Source of the DNA: Acidobacteriaceae bacterium
GTDB lineage: Bacteria; Acidobacteriota; Terriglobia; Bryobacterales; Bryobacteraceae
Direction: 5' to 3'
NCBI GenBank assembly: GCA_019233755.1
Contig: JAFAMD010000051.1
Span: 1-47,569 of the forward strand
DNA: 47,569 nt
The translations under genes were made by a program, and so were the position numbers. Under the pieces are notes generated by a model. That model saw only the letters and a list, made by a program, of their open reading frames with translations. It searched no databases and was not told the origin of the DNA. Numbering within the stretch: position 1 is the first letter of the stretch; each line of letters opens with the position of its first letter. Shown here piece after piece: positions 33,564 through 42,348 of the stretch.

Positions 33564-34742
33564 CTAATGGCCGGCTGGCAAGGTTGCAAGATAGTTGCCG
33601 TAGCCGATGATCACCGTAGAACATAACAAGATGGCAAGACCGGCGGTAAGCAGCCGATGGGCAGTGGCGCCGGCCCCTTTCCATTCATGCAGGCTGATAC
33701 CCCATAACGAGCTGAAGATGACGATGCTCGCCATGTGGATGGTCCAGCTCGAGAATTTGTAGGCTCCCATCTGCGTTTCGCCCATTGTGTAGAAGAAGAA
33801 CTGCATGTACCAGGTAACTCCCGCAAGGGCGCAGAAAAGGTAGTTCGCGACAAGCGGCACTTTGACCGTTTCGCGAAGCAGCTCAGTGGGCGTAGTGGTG
33901 ATAATGGCGGCCGTGGGGCCGGTGAGCGCTGTTTCCTCAATGGGCTGCGGCTCGATCTCCACACTCGGAACCGGCAGTCGTGGGCTAACGTATTCGTGGC
34001 CGGTCTTGTTGCGGATATTCAGGAGCACCGTCCATATGAAATTTGTAGTGAAGCCACCAATCAGGACAACGATGAGGACCGGCAAGCCTCGCCACAGTTC
34101 CGGCGTCCCATGCCGCACGGTCAGACTCTTGATAGGATCGCCGGCCGCTAATCCATAAGCGAAGCATGCGCTCATGATGCCGGAAAGAACCGCGACCGCA
34201 AAACCCTTGCGCAGATTGAACTCGGCAATGGTCTTCTGCTGTTCTTCCGGAGGCATGGCGCGCTCTTTATAAATGCCCGCCAGGCCCGCCACCGCGAGCC
34301 CTAACAAGCAGACGGCAATGCCGAAGAGGATCACGCGGCCGGAGGTGGTGCCGAGCACCTTTCCGACGAATTCACCGCGGAAAATGGGCGGCATCAGCGT
34401 GCCGAAGGCCGCGCACAGGCCCATCACAATAGCCATGCCAAGCGAGAGCCCGAGATACCGCATCGTGAGCCCGAAGGTGAGGCCGCCGATTCCCCAGAGG
34501 GCGCCGAAAACGTAGCACCAGAAGAGAGTTTTGCCGGGAGTCGCAGCGAGCACGGCAGGGAGATCGCGAGTCAGCAGCCCTGCTACGACCCATGGCGCGA
34601 CGATCCAACTGAAGACACCGCCGACGAGCCAATAAGTCTCCCAAGACCAGCGCTTGACCGCGCGGTATGGAACATAGAAGCTGCCCGAGGCCAAGCCGCC
34701 GAGCCAGTGATAGAAAACGCCAAGCGCGGGATTCGGGGTCAT
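33564..34742 (-). CDS. rhaT: L-rhamnose/proton symporter RhaT
   Basis: A 392-residue inner-membrane transporter of the RhaT family with about ten predicted helices. Recognisable segments are the opening GVFYHWLGGLASGSFYVPYR, the ETYWLVGGVFSWIVAPW, FGALWGIGGLTFGLTMRYLGLSLGMAI and the C-terminal GVTWYMQFFFYTMGETQMG. A hydrophilic loop of about 45 residues around 240-285 is longer than in E. coli RhaT. It imports L-rhamnose with protons. It is the last gene of the rhamnose run, 6 bp after rhaEW. Confidence 0.94.
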   Translation of the reverse strand: MTPNPALGVFYHWLGGLASGSFYVPYRAVKRWSWETYWLVGGVFSWIVAPWVVAGLLTRDLPAVLAATPGKTLFWCYVFGALWGIGGLTFGLTMRYLGLSLGMAIVMGLCAAFGTLMPPIFRGEFVGKVLGTTSGRVILFGIAVCLLGLAVAGLAGIYKERAMPPEEQQKTIAEFNLRKGFAVAVLSGIMSACFAYGLAAGDPIKSLTVRHGTPELWRGLPVLIVVLIGGFTTNFIWTVLLNIRNKTGHEYVSPRLPVPSVEIEPQPIEETALTGPTAAIITTTPTELLRETVKVPLVANYLFCALAGVTWYMQFFFYTMGETQMGAYKFSSWTIHMASIVIFSSLWGISLHEWKGAGATAHRLLTAGLAILLCSTVIIGYGNYLATLPAGH

Positions 34743-34748
34743 TGGTCC

Positions 34749-36965
34749 TCAGCGCAAAAAGGCGTCCGGCAGGCCGCCGTCCACCGGAATGATATGGCCG
34801 GTGGTTTTCGCGCTTTGATCGCTTGCCAGCCAGACGATTGCGTTGGCGCAATCCTGCGGCAGGATGGGTCTTTGGGTCAAGGTACGCTGAGCGTAGAAGT
34901 TGGCCAGCTTGCTGCGAAGCTCTTCAGTGGAGTCGCCCTCATCGAACTCGATCTCGTATTTGAGCAGCGATGCGATGACGCGGTCGCGCGGAAACATCGT
35001 GGACCCGGCTACAACCGTGGCGGGCGCTATGGCGTTCACACGCACGAGCGGCGCCAGACCCACGGCAAGTTCGCGAACCAGGTGACTGACTGCGGTCTTG
35101 CTGATATCGTAGGCTTCGCTGCCGCGCTTGGGCACAACGGCATTCGCCGAGCTTGTAAGCACGATGGCGGCAGGCAGCCGCTGGTCGTGAAAGATCCAGC
35201 CCAGTTCCTGTACGAGCAGATAGTTGCCGGTAACATTCACCTGGAACGTCTTGCTCCATTGCGATTCGTTCAGTCTTCCGTCACTGCCGCCAACGGGATA
35301 GATGGCCGCCGTGTTGATGATTGCATCCAGGCCGCCGAACTGCAGCACGGTAAATCGCGCGGCGGATGCAATGCAGGCGGAGCTTGCGATGTCTACCGGC
35401 GCATGTTCAACGAAATCCGGAGATGAAATCCCCGCGACTTCAGAGGCGACCTTTTCGGCAGCATCGCCATTGTGATCCGCGACAACGACATGAGCGCCCT
35501 TCCGGGCCAGGAGAAGTGCGACTTCCCGGCCGATGCCGCTTCCTCCTCCAACTACGAGTACAATTTTGCGGCTGAACTCCGCCTCCGGCGGCATACGCTG
35601 CAGCTTGGCTTCTTCAAGCGCCCAGTATTCGATGCGAAAGGCTTCTGAGCGGGGCAGCGCAACGTAGTTATGGAAACTGACAAACTGGTCCGATTGCTCA
35701 GCCCGGCGTGCCTGGGGATAGGGGTGGGTTGACTCACCTTCTTCGAGGGCGTTTGCGCCCGCCATCACGTGAATTGCGTTGATGAAGAATTCAGTCGTGA
35801 TGCGTGCTTCCTTCTTGTTCTTGCCGAATCCAAAGATGCCCAGACCCGGGATGACTACGACGGAGGGGTTGGCATCGCGCAACGGCGGGGAATCGCTGGA
35901 AGCCCACTTCTGGTAATACTGTGCATATTCCTTGCGATACGCCTCGGCACGCTCAAGAAGAAGCGCTTTGAGAACATCGACGCCTTCCCCGCCCGGCTTC
36001 CAGTCCACAAACATCGGACAGATGCGAGTGCGGAGAAAATGGTCTGGACAACTCGTGCCCAGCGCTCCCAGCTCGCAGGCCCACTTCGATCCGGCGAAAC
36101 GGAGGGCATCTTCGCTGTCTGCGTAGTGTGCGATGACGCGGCGGTTAGAAGATACTATTCCGCGCAAGGCCGGCAGGACGGCCGCGGCGATAGCGTGCCG
36201 GTCATCGAGCGGAGCAACATCCTGACCGCCAAACAATTGCGGGCGTTTCTCCTGATGCTGCCGAATGAACTCTCCCATCTGATCGATCGTCCGAATGCTG
36301 TTCCGATAACAGTCATACTGAGTGTCGCCCCAGGTGAAAAGACCATGGCTGCCAAGTAAGATGCCATCGCACCCTGGGTTCTCTTTGACGGCCTGCTCTA
36401 ACTGCAGACCCAGTTCGAAACCCGGGCGCTGCCAGGGAAGCCAAACAATGTGGCGGCCGAACTGCCGGTTGAATTCTTCGAGCTTCCGCTTCCCATTGGC
36501 ACTGGCAGCGATGGCGATGGCCCAATCGGGGTGCAGGTGGTCCACATGGGCGAACGGAAGAAAGGCGTGCAACGGGGTATCAATGGATGCAGCCACGCGG
36601 TTCTCGCCGATGGCGGCGAGCGGATAGTAGCGAACCATCTCGTCTTCGTGCGCCTCTCCGCGATAGAGACTCTTCAATTTCTCGAGCCGATCGAGATCGA
36701 TGATGGCGAAGCCGGACTCCTTGATAGAACCTAAGTCTCCGCCGCTGCCCTTCACCGCAAGCACACGTACCGGTTGGCCGGTGAAAGGATCGGGCATCTC
36801 GAATTTTGAGCTGGTGTTGCCACCGCCGAAGTTCGTGATGCGAAGATCCGCACCGAGCAGGTTGGACCTGTAACGGAGTTGGGCAAGCGGATCGCCCACC
36901 AGCCTGGCCGCTTCCCGCTCATCCCACAGATCCGTTACATGCGTTTGTTCGATGGTTTCAGGCAT
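34749..36965 (-). CDS. rhaEW: Bifunctional rhamnulose-1-phosphate aldolase / lactaldehyde dehydrogenase
   Basis: A 738-residue fusion. The N-terminal ~400 residues are a class II aldolase/adducin-type domain (ITNFGGGNTSSKFE, AFLPFAHVDHLHPDWAIAI with metal-binding His, ILLGSHGLFTWG) that cleaves L-rhamnulose-1-phosphate. The C-terminal ~270 residues are an SDR domain (VLVVGGGSGIGREVALLLARKGAHVVVAD, AYDISKTAV with catalytic Tyr and Lys, IIPVDGGL) that oxidises L-lactaldehyde to lactate with NAD. Same architecture as the RhaEW/YuxG proteins of Bacillus and relatives. It lies 20 bp after rhaI. Confidence 0.95.
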   Translation of the reverse strand: MPETIEQTHVTDLWDEREAARLVGDPLAQLRYRSNLLGADLRITNFGGGNTSSKFEMPDPFTGQPVRVLAVKGSGGDLGSIKESGFAIIDLDRLEKLKSLYRGEAHEDEMVRYYPLAAIGENRVAASIDTPLHAFLPFAHVDHLHPDWAIAIAASANGKRKLEEFNRQFGRHIVWLPWQRPGFELGLQLEQAVKENPGCDGILLGSHGLFTWGDTQYDCYRNSIRTIDQMGEFIRQHQEKRPQLFGGQDVAPLDDRHAIAAAVLPALRGIVSSNRRVIAHYADSEDALRFAGSKWACELGALGTSCPDHFLRTRICPMFVDWKPGGEGVDVLKALLLERAEAYRKEYAQYYQKWASSDSPPLRDANPSVVVIPGLGIFGFGKNKKEARITTEFFINAIHVMAGANALEEGESTHPYPQARRAEQSDQFVSFHNYVALPRSEAFRIEYWALEEAKLQRMPPEAEFSRKIVLVVGGGSGIGREVALLLARKGAHVVVADHNGDAAEKVASEVAGISSPDFVEHAPVDIASSACIASAARFTVLQFGGLDAIINTAAIYPVGGSDGRLNESQWSKTFQVNVTGNYLLVQELGWIFHDQRLPAAIVLTSSANAVVPKRGSEAYDISKTAVSHLVRELAVGLAPLVRVNAIAPATVVAGSTMFPRDRVIASLLKYEIEFDEGDSTEELRSKLANFYAQRTLTQRPILPQDCANAIVWLASDQSAKTTGHIIPVDGGLPDAFLR

Positions 36966-36985
36966 AGATACAATCTCCTGGCATT

Positions 36986-38176
36986 CTAGGCGTATGATGC
37001 AGCCGTCGACATGTTCCGCTCGGCCCGCTCTAATGAAATGCGCTCCAGATATCCGCTTTCATGAAAGGCTTGCATGGGACTGTCAGGCAAGCCCTTCGAA
37101 CGACGCCACTCGCGAATTGCCGGCCGCACGTCCGAAGCGAAGGCATCCTGCAGGCAGGATTCGGCCGGGATGAGGTCCGCTTTGTGCTGAGCAGCGGCAA
37201 GCCGTTTGTGGTCAACCAGGGCAGCCTTGGCGAAAAGCTCCTGCGCGAAGGTCACGGTCTGGATCGTGGCTTCGATTTTGCCTTTCAAGTTATGGCTCTG
37301 ATCGACCATATAGGCGATGTCGGCGTGCGAGCCGGTTTCCCATTCGAAGTAATGAATCTCATGAAAGATGCGGAAAACTTGATATGGGTCTATGGAGCCG
37401 AGCGTCAGGTCGTCGTCGGCATAGCGGCGATCGTTGAAGTGAAAACCACCGAGCATCTCTTCGGATAGAAGCCAGGCGACGATCTGTTCGATGTTCTGGG
37501 AGAGATAGTGATGTCCGGTATCGACCAGCACCTTCGCCTGCGGGCCGGCGGCGCGTGCCAGCAGCAGCGCCATACCCCAATCGGCGATGTCGGTGTGATA
37601 AAAGGCAGGCTCAAACGGTTTGTATTCCACGAGCATGCGCTGCCCGGATGACAGTGCAGTATGCGCGGTACGAAGCAACTCTTCGAACCATTTTTTTCGC
37701 CGGCGAATATTTGCGGTGCCCGGATAGTTTGAGCCGTCGGCAAACCAGAGGGAGATATCGCGGCTGTTGAGCGCTTTGGCGATTGCAGTGCTTTCCACCA
37801 CATGCTCCAGCGCAATCTTGCGAACGTCCGGATCCGGGTTGCCGAACGAGCCGTGCTTATAGATCTGATCCTGAAACAGGTTCGGGTTGACAGCGCCTGG
37901 TTGTACACCGTAGCGGTTCGCGAGATTGATGACGTCACGGCTTCCGGCAACGCCCTTTGGCAGATCCCACAGAACATGCAGCGCCATGGTCGGGCAAGCG
38001 CCGGTCAGTGCATGCACCTGGCCGGCATCGCTGAACTTTTCCTCCAGAGACGTTGCCGCTGCAGGCTGTAGAAACTTACCGAAGCGAGTACCCGTATTGG
38101 CGAAGCCCCAGGAGGGTAGCTCGATGCGGAGCGTTTCGAGTGCCCGAAAAACTTTTTCAGTTTCCTTGGATGTCAT
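36986..38176 (-). CDS. rhaI: L-rhamnose isomerase (RhaI type)
   Basis: A 396-residue TIM-barrel isomerase that converts L-rhamnose to L-rhamnulose, of the non-enterobacterial RhaI group. Characteristic stretches include FGKFLQPAAATSLEEKFSDAG, HVLWDLPKG, NPNLFQDQIYKHGSFGNPD, SLWFADGSNYPGT, MLVEYKPFEPAFYHTD, VLVDTGHHYLSQNIEQIVA and GGFHFNDRRYADDDLTLGS, the latter carrying metal-binding residues. It lies 87 bp after lutC and 20 bp before rhaEW. Confidence 0.95.
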   Translation of the reverse strand: MTSKETEKVFRALETLRIELPSWGFANTGTRFGKFLQPAAATSLEEKFSDAGQVHALTGACPTMALHVLWDLPKGVAGSRDVINLANRYGVQPGAVNPNLFQDQIYKHGSFGNPDPDVRKIALEHVVESTAIAKALNSRDISLWFADGSNYPGTANIRRRKKWFEELLRTAHTALSSGQRMLVEYKPFEPAFYHTDIADWGMALLLARAAGPQAKVLVDTGHHYLSQNIEQIVAWLLSEEMLGGFHFNDRRYADDDLTLGSIDPYQVFRIFHEIHYFEWETGSHADIAYMVDQSHNLKGKIEATIQTVTFAQELFAKAALVDHKRLAAAQHKADLIPAESCLQDAFASDVRPAIREWRRSKGLPDSPMQAFHESGYLERISLERAERNMSTAASYA

Positions 38177-38263
38177 GAGCGCCTTCGCTGAGGGTAATCA
38201 TAGTAAATCGGCAGGCGGCTGCGACTCAGAAGTGGTGGTAATGCGACCGACCCGCAAAGCGAA

Positions 38264-38899
38264 TCACGCGACCAGAATGACGTCAAGGGTTCGAGGTCCG
38301 TGCACGCCTTTAATCCGGGTCATTTCGATATCGGCCGTGGCGGACGGGCCGGAAATGGTAGTGATTGGCGCTCTTCCGAATTCGCTCATCAGGCGAATGC
38401 CTTCGGGGACTGTGCCAACGATCTGATGCTCGAATACGACACAAAGGTGGTAATCGGGTATGAGTGTCAGGGCGCGACGTCCTTCCCCGGCGGAATGGCG
38501 CAACACGATTGTGCCCGTAGCGGCGATGGCAATAGCGCATCCCGTCAGGACGCCTTCGCTGCGATCGATATGCCCATAGCTTAAACCCGTGTCGCGAATG
38601 AACTCGAAATTTGAAGGCATCCAATCGGGTGGCAGTTGCGGCGGGACAAGCAAAGAGTGTTTCCGGCGCCCGGACAACACGGCTGCCACAGTGGCGGCGA
38701 TGCCTTCGACAGGACAGAAGTGCACGGTTGCATCGTAGTCGTGCAGCCGGTCGACGAATAAGTGAACGCACTCCGGGAGATCGATTGGTAATGCCTGATG
38801 GTAGCCGCGGCGGATAGACGCGTAATCGCTTTCGCGATCGGAACCCCGGCTGCCTATCGCACGCCTTATGCCTTCGAGCATTTCGCTCCGCTCGTTCAT
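38264..38899 (-). CDS. lutC: Lactate utilization protein C (LUD domain)
   Basis: A 211-residue LUD-domain protein, third subunit of the LutABC iron-sulfur L-lactate oxidase. The family end VHGPRTLDVILVA, the VEGIAATVAAVLSG region, and the ADIEMTRIKGVHGP segment are clear. It starts by overlapping lutB by 4 bases. Confidence 0.93.
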   Translation of the reverse strand: MNERSEMLEGIRRAIGSRGSDRESDYASIRRGYHQALPIDLPECVHLFVDRLHDYDATVHFCPVEGIAATVAAVLSGRRKHSLLVPPQLPPDWMPSNFEFIRDTGLSYGHIDRSEGVLTGCAIAIAATGTIVLRHSAGEGRRALTLIPDYHLCVVFEHQIVGTVPEGIRLMSEFGRAPITTISGPSATADIEMTRIKGVHGPRTLDVILVA

Positions 38900-40329
38900 T
38901 GGTCACCTCGCTGCGACTCGCGCTCGTTCCACCATTCGCGGAACGACTGCTTAGGAATGGGCGTCAAGTCGCGAAAAGCGGTCCAGCCGCTTAGCATTCC
39001 AGGCAGATGCCGGATGACTCCGTCGCGTTCAAACGGTTTCTGAGCAATTCGCGAGAGTTTCTGCGCAAGCGCAAGCATATCCGGATCTTCGAAAACGAAG
39101 GCAGCGGCTTCCATGCCGACTCGTTCCTCGAAAGGCGCATCACCCGCCGCTGTCACTTTCGCCCGAAGATGGAGGAGAATCTCCGGAATGTTGATCTTCA
39201 CCGGGCACACCTCATAGCAGGCGCCGCAAAGCGAAGACGCGTAAGGCAACGATTCCGAATGCTCCAACGATTGCAATTGAGGGGTGAGGATGGCGCCAAT
39301 CGGACCCGAGTACATCGATCCGTAGGCGTGGCCGCCCGTCTGGCGGTAGACAGGACAGGCGTTCAGACAAGCGCCGCAGCGGATGCAATCCAGTGTTTCA
39401 CGCGATTCGGTATCGGCCAGAACTTTCGTCCGGCCATTGTCGAGCAGGACAACGTGAAATTCCTGTGGTCCGTCGCCTGGTACGATGCCGGTCCAGATGG
39501 AGTTGTACGGGTTCATGCGCTCACCGGTTGCCGAGCGGGGCAAAGTCTGCAGAAAGACTTCAAGATCTTCGAAACGGGGAATGACTTTTTCGATGCCGAC
39601 AAGCGTGATCAGCACCTCCGGCAGAGAGACGCACATGCGTCCATTGCCTTCCGATTCCACTACGCAGACTGAACCGGTTTCCGCTACCGCGAAATTGGCA
39701 CCGCTGATAGCGACCCCTACGCGCAGGAATTTCTCGCGAAGGTAAGCCCTGGCAGCATTTGTCAGATCTTCCGGCTTATCGCCGAGCTCCCTCAGGTGCA
39801 TTTTCCTGAGGAAGATGTCACGCACCTCCATCCTGTTCCGATGGAGGGCCGGTACAACGATGTGAGACGGACGATCATCGCCGAGCTGCACAATGAGGTC
39901 GGCCAGATCGGTCTCATAGGGAGTGATACCCGCGGCTTCAAGAGCATGATTCAAGCCGATTTCATCGGAAGTCATGGTCTTGACCTTGATCACTTCGCGG
40001 GCTTGCCTGGCGCCAAGAATGCTGAGGATGATCGCGTTGGCTTCATCGGCATCACGCGCCCAATGCACCTGGCCGCCGGCACGCGTGCACGCTTCTTCAA
40101 ACTGTTCGAGATAGAAGTCCAGGTACTGGAGGGTGTGTTGCTTGATCTCGTGCCCGGCCTGGCGGAGCTGCTCCCAGTCAGAGAGCTCACCGACAACCCT
40201 GGCGCGCCTATTGCGGATTACCTCCGTGGCGCGGCGGACGTTTTGCCGCAGTTGCGTGTTGCCCAGGAGCGCTCTCGCTGCTCTTGGAAAACTGGGCGCC
40301 TCGGCGGCGTCACCTACGCGAATGCTCAT
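38896..40329 (-). CDS. lutB: Lactate utilization protein B, iron-sulfur subunit
   Basis: A 477-residue LutB. A LUD-like domain (about 60-300) is followed by two [4Fe-4S]-type cysteine motifs, Cys315/318/321/325 in CIRCGACLNACPVYRQTGG and Cys368/371/375 in CGACYEVCPVKI, and a helical C-terminal domain. LutABC oxidises L-lactate to pyruvate in the cytoplasm. Both ends overlap neighbours by 4 bases, so lutA-B-C is one translational unit. Confidence 0.96.
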   Translation of the reverse strand: MSIRVGDAAEAPSFPRAARALLGNTQLRQNVRRATEVIRNRRARVVGELSDWEQLRQAGHEIKQHTLQYLDFYLEQFEEACTRAGGQVHWARDADEANAIILSILGARQAREVIKVKTMTSDEIGLNHALEAAGITPYETDLADLIVQLGDDRPSHIVVPALHRNRMEVRDIFLRKMHLRELGDKPEDLTNAARAYLREKFLRVGVAISGANFAVAETGSVCVVESEGNGRMCVSLPEVLITLVGIEKVIPRFEDLEVFLQTLPRSATGERMNPYNSIWTGIVPGDGPQEFHVVLLDNGRTKVLADTESRETLDCIRCGACLNACPVYRQTGGHAYGSMYSGPIGAILTPQLQSLEHSESLPYASSLCGACYEVCPVKINIPEILLHLRAKVTAAGDAPFEERVGMEAAAFVFEDPDMLALAQKLSRIAQKPFERDGVIRHLPGMLSGWTAFRDLTPIPKQSFREWWNERESQRGDQ

Positions 40330-41069
40330 CGAGAGTCTCCCGCTTCCGTGGACGCCAGAATTTCCGCCAGATGCATGCAGCGAACGCCGCTTCGCTGCCG
40401 CGCGAGTCCTCCCTGGATATGCATCAGGCAGGAGTTATCAAGCGCCGTACAGACCTCCGCTCCCGATTCGAGAATACAGCGCATTTTGTCTGAGAGCATG
40501 GCGGCCGAGACATCCGCATTCTTCACGGCGAAGGTGCCACCGAAACCGCAGCATTCATCCGCATCGTGCAGGTCGAGTAGCCGTAGTTCGCGAACGCTTT
40601 CAAGCAACTGCCGCGGCTTTGCTCCGACGTGCAGCGATCGCAATGAATGACAGGACGGGTGGAGAGTAACGGCGTGCGGAAAGAATGCTCCCACATCGGT
40701 CACACCCAGCTTGTCGATGAGCAGTTCGGAGAATTCGAAGATGCGCGAAAGTAAGGCATCCACCTCCCCAATCATTGCTCCGTCGCCGGTGGCGGCGGCC
40801 ATCTTCGGGTAGTGGTCACGAATCGTTGCGACGCAGGAAGAAGACGGGATACAGATCGCACCGGCGTCCCGGAACACTTCGAGAAAACGGCGCATCATGG
40901 AAGCCGCTTCATGCGGGTAGCCGGTGTTGTAGTGCATCTGTCCGCAGCAGGTCTGGGCCGGGCGGAATTCGATTTCGTGCCCCAAGCGCTCGAGCACCCG
41001 AACCACCGCTTTGCCTGTTTCGGGGAACAGCGTGTCGTTGTAACAGGTAATGAAAAGCGAGATCTGCAC
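40326..41069 (-). CDS. lutA: Lactate utilization protein A, Fe-S oxidoreductase subunit
   Basis: A 247-residue protein with two cysteine-rich CCG domains (AQTCCGQMHYNTGYP and ADECCGFGGTFAVKNADVS), as in LutA/GlpC/HdrB proteins. The GTG at 41069 is preferred to the GTG two codons earlier (41075), because AGGAG ends five bases before it while it touches the upstream codon. It is the first gene of the lut-rha run. The opposite-strand isomerase gene starts only 22 bp away. Confidence 0.93.
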   Translation of the reverse strand: MQISLFITCYNDTLFPETGKAVVRVLERLGHEIEFRPAQTCCGQMHYNTGYPHEAASMMRRFLEVFRDAGAICIPSSSCVATIRDHYPKMAAATGDGAMIGEVDALLSRIFEFSELLIDKLGVTDVGAFFPHAVTLHPSCHSLRSLHVGAKPRQLLESVRELRLLDLHDADECCGFGGTFAVKNADVSAAMLSDKMRCILESGAEVCTALDNSCLMHIQGGLARQRSGVRCMHLAEILASTEAGDSR

Positions 41070-41091
41070 GCGCACTCCTTAATATAGGTGC

Positions 41092-42348
41092 ATGGAAAAC
41101 AGCGGCTCGATTCGGCAGACCGTCGAGCAAGAACTCGAGAACATAAGGTTCATTGACATCCACACTCATCTTTTCAAACCGTCTCTAGGCGCGCTTGGAT
41201 TGTGGGGAGTGGACGAACTGCTCACGTATCATTACCTGGAAGCGGAGTTGTTCCGGTCTTGCGACCTCAAACCGGAGCAATACTGGGACCTATCGAAACC
41301 GCAGCGCGCTCAGGCGATCTGGAAGACGCTGTTTGTCGAGAATACGCCCGTTTCGGAGTCCGCACGCGGCGTGGTTGCAGTGCTGAATGCGTTCGGGTTG
41401 CCGACGGAAGGCAAAGAGGCGCTGGCAGAGGCGCGGAAATTCTTCGCCGAACAGAAACTGGAAGAGCACATCGGGCGGGTTTTTGAACTTGCGGGCATCA
41501 GCGAGGCCGTGATGACCAATGATCCGCTCGATCCGAACGAGGCGCCACTATGGGAAGCGGGCACGAGCGAGCACCCACTCTTCCATGCGGTCTTGCGATT
41601 GGATCGAATTCTCGAGGGCTGGTCCGAAAACTGGCGGCACGTGGAGGCAAAAGGATACAAGGTGGAGGCCTGCCTCTCAGGCAAGGTGCTAGCTGAGGTG
41701 CGGCGCTTCCTGAGCGACTGGTGCGTCCGGATGCGGCCGGTGTATATGGCCGTTTCGCTGCCGGACACCTTTCAGTTCCCGGAAGAAAGCACGCGATCGC
41801 ATCTGCTCAGCAACGCGGTGCTGCCCGTGTGCCATGAGTTCAGAATTCCGCTCTCCCTGATGATCGGGGTGCGCCGCCAAGTGAATCCGGCGATCAGGCT
41901 GGCGGGTGACGGCGTGGGAAAAGCGGATCTGCGGAGCTTGGAGAATCTTTGCCGGAACTTTCCGAATAACAGGTTCCTGGTGAGCTTATTGAGCAGGGAG
42001 AACCAGCATGAGTTCTGCGTGCTTGCACGAAAGTTCCGCAACCTGATGCCCTTTGGCTGCTGGTGGTTCTTAAACAATCCATCGATCGTCGAGGAGATTA
42101 CGAGAGAGCGCATCGAAATGCTCGGAATGTCGTTCATTCCGCAGCACTCCGATGCCCGCGTGCTGGAGCAGGTGATCTACAAGTGGCGCAATACGCGGCG
42201 AACACTCGCGCCCATCCTGGCAAACACGTATTCACTGTTGGTCGAAGACGGACGGACGGTGACGCGAGAGCAGGTGCGAGCCGACATCACCCGGCTATTC
42301 CGCAAAAACTTCGAAAATTTCGCCTGTATTAACTGCCCGATACCTTGA
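41092..42348 (+). CDS. Glucuronate isomerase-like amidohydrolase-fold protein
   Basis: A 418-residue metal-dependent TIM-barrel protein distantly related to uronate isomerase UxaC. IRFIDIHTHLFKPSLGALGLWGVDELLTYHYL carries the HxH metal site. ACLSGKVLAEVRRFL is typical of the middle. CWWFLNNPSIVEEITRERIEMLGMSFIPQHSDARVLEQVIYKW and ANTYSLLVEDGRTVTREQVRADITRLF match the UxaC C-terminal layout. It is divergent from lutA and beside a fucosidase. Isomerisation of a uronate or of a rhamnose-derived acid is plausible. The substrate is not certain. Its end overlaps the fucosidase gene by 20 bases. Confidence 0.8.
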   Translation: MENSGSIRQTVEQELENIRFIDIHTHLFKPSLGALGLWGVDELLTYHYLEAELFRSCDLKPEQYWDLSKPQRAQAIWKTLFVENTPVSESARGVVAVLNAFGLPTEGKEALAEARKFFAEQKLEEHIGRVFELAGISEAVMTNDPLDPNEAPLWEAGTSEHPLFHAVLRLDRILEGWSENWRHVEAKGYKVEACLSGKVLAEVRRFLSDWCVRMRPVYMAVSLPDTFQFPEESTRSHLLSNAVLPVCHEFRIPLSLMIGVRRQVNPAIRLAGDGVGKADLRSLENLCRNFPNNRFLVSLLSRENQHEFCVLARKFRNLMPFGCWWFLNNPSIVEEITRERIEMLGMSFIPQHSDARVLEQVIYKWRNTRRTLAPILANTYSLLVEDGRTVTREQVRADITRLFRKNFENFACINCPIP

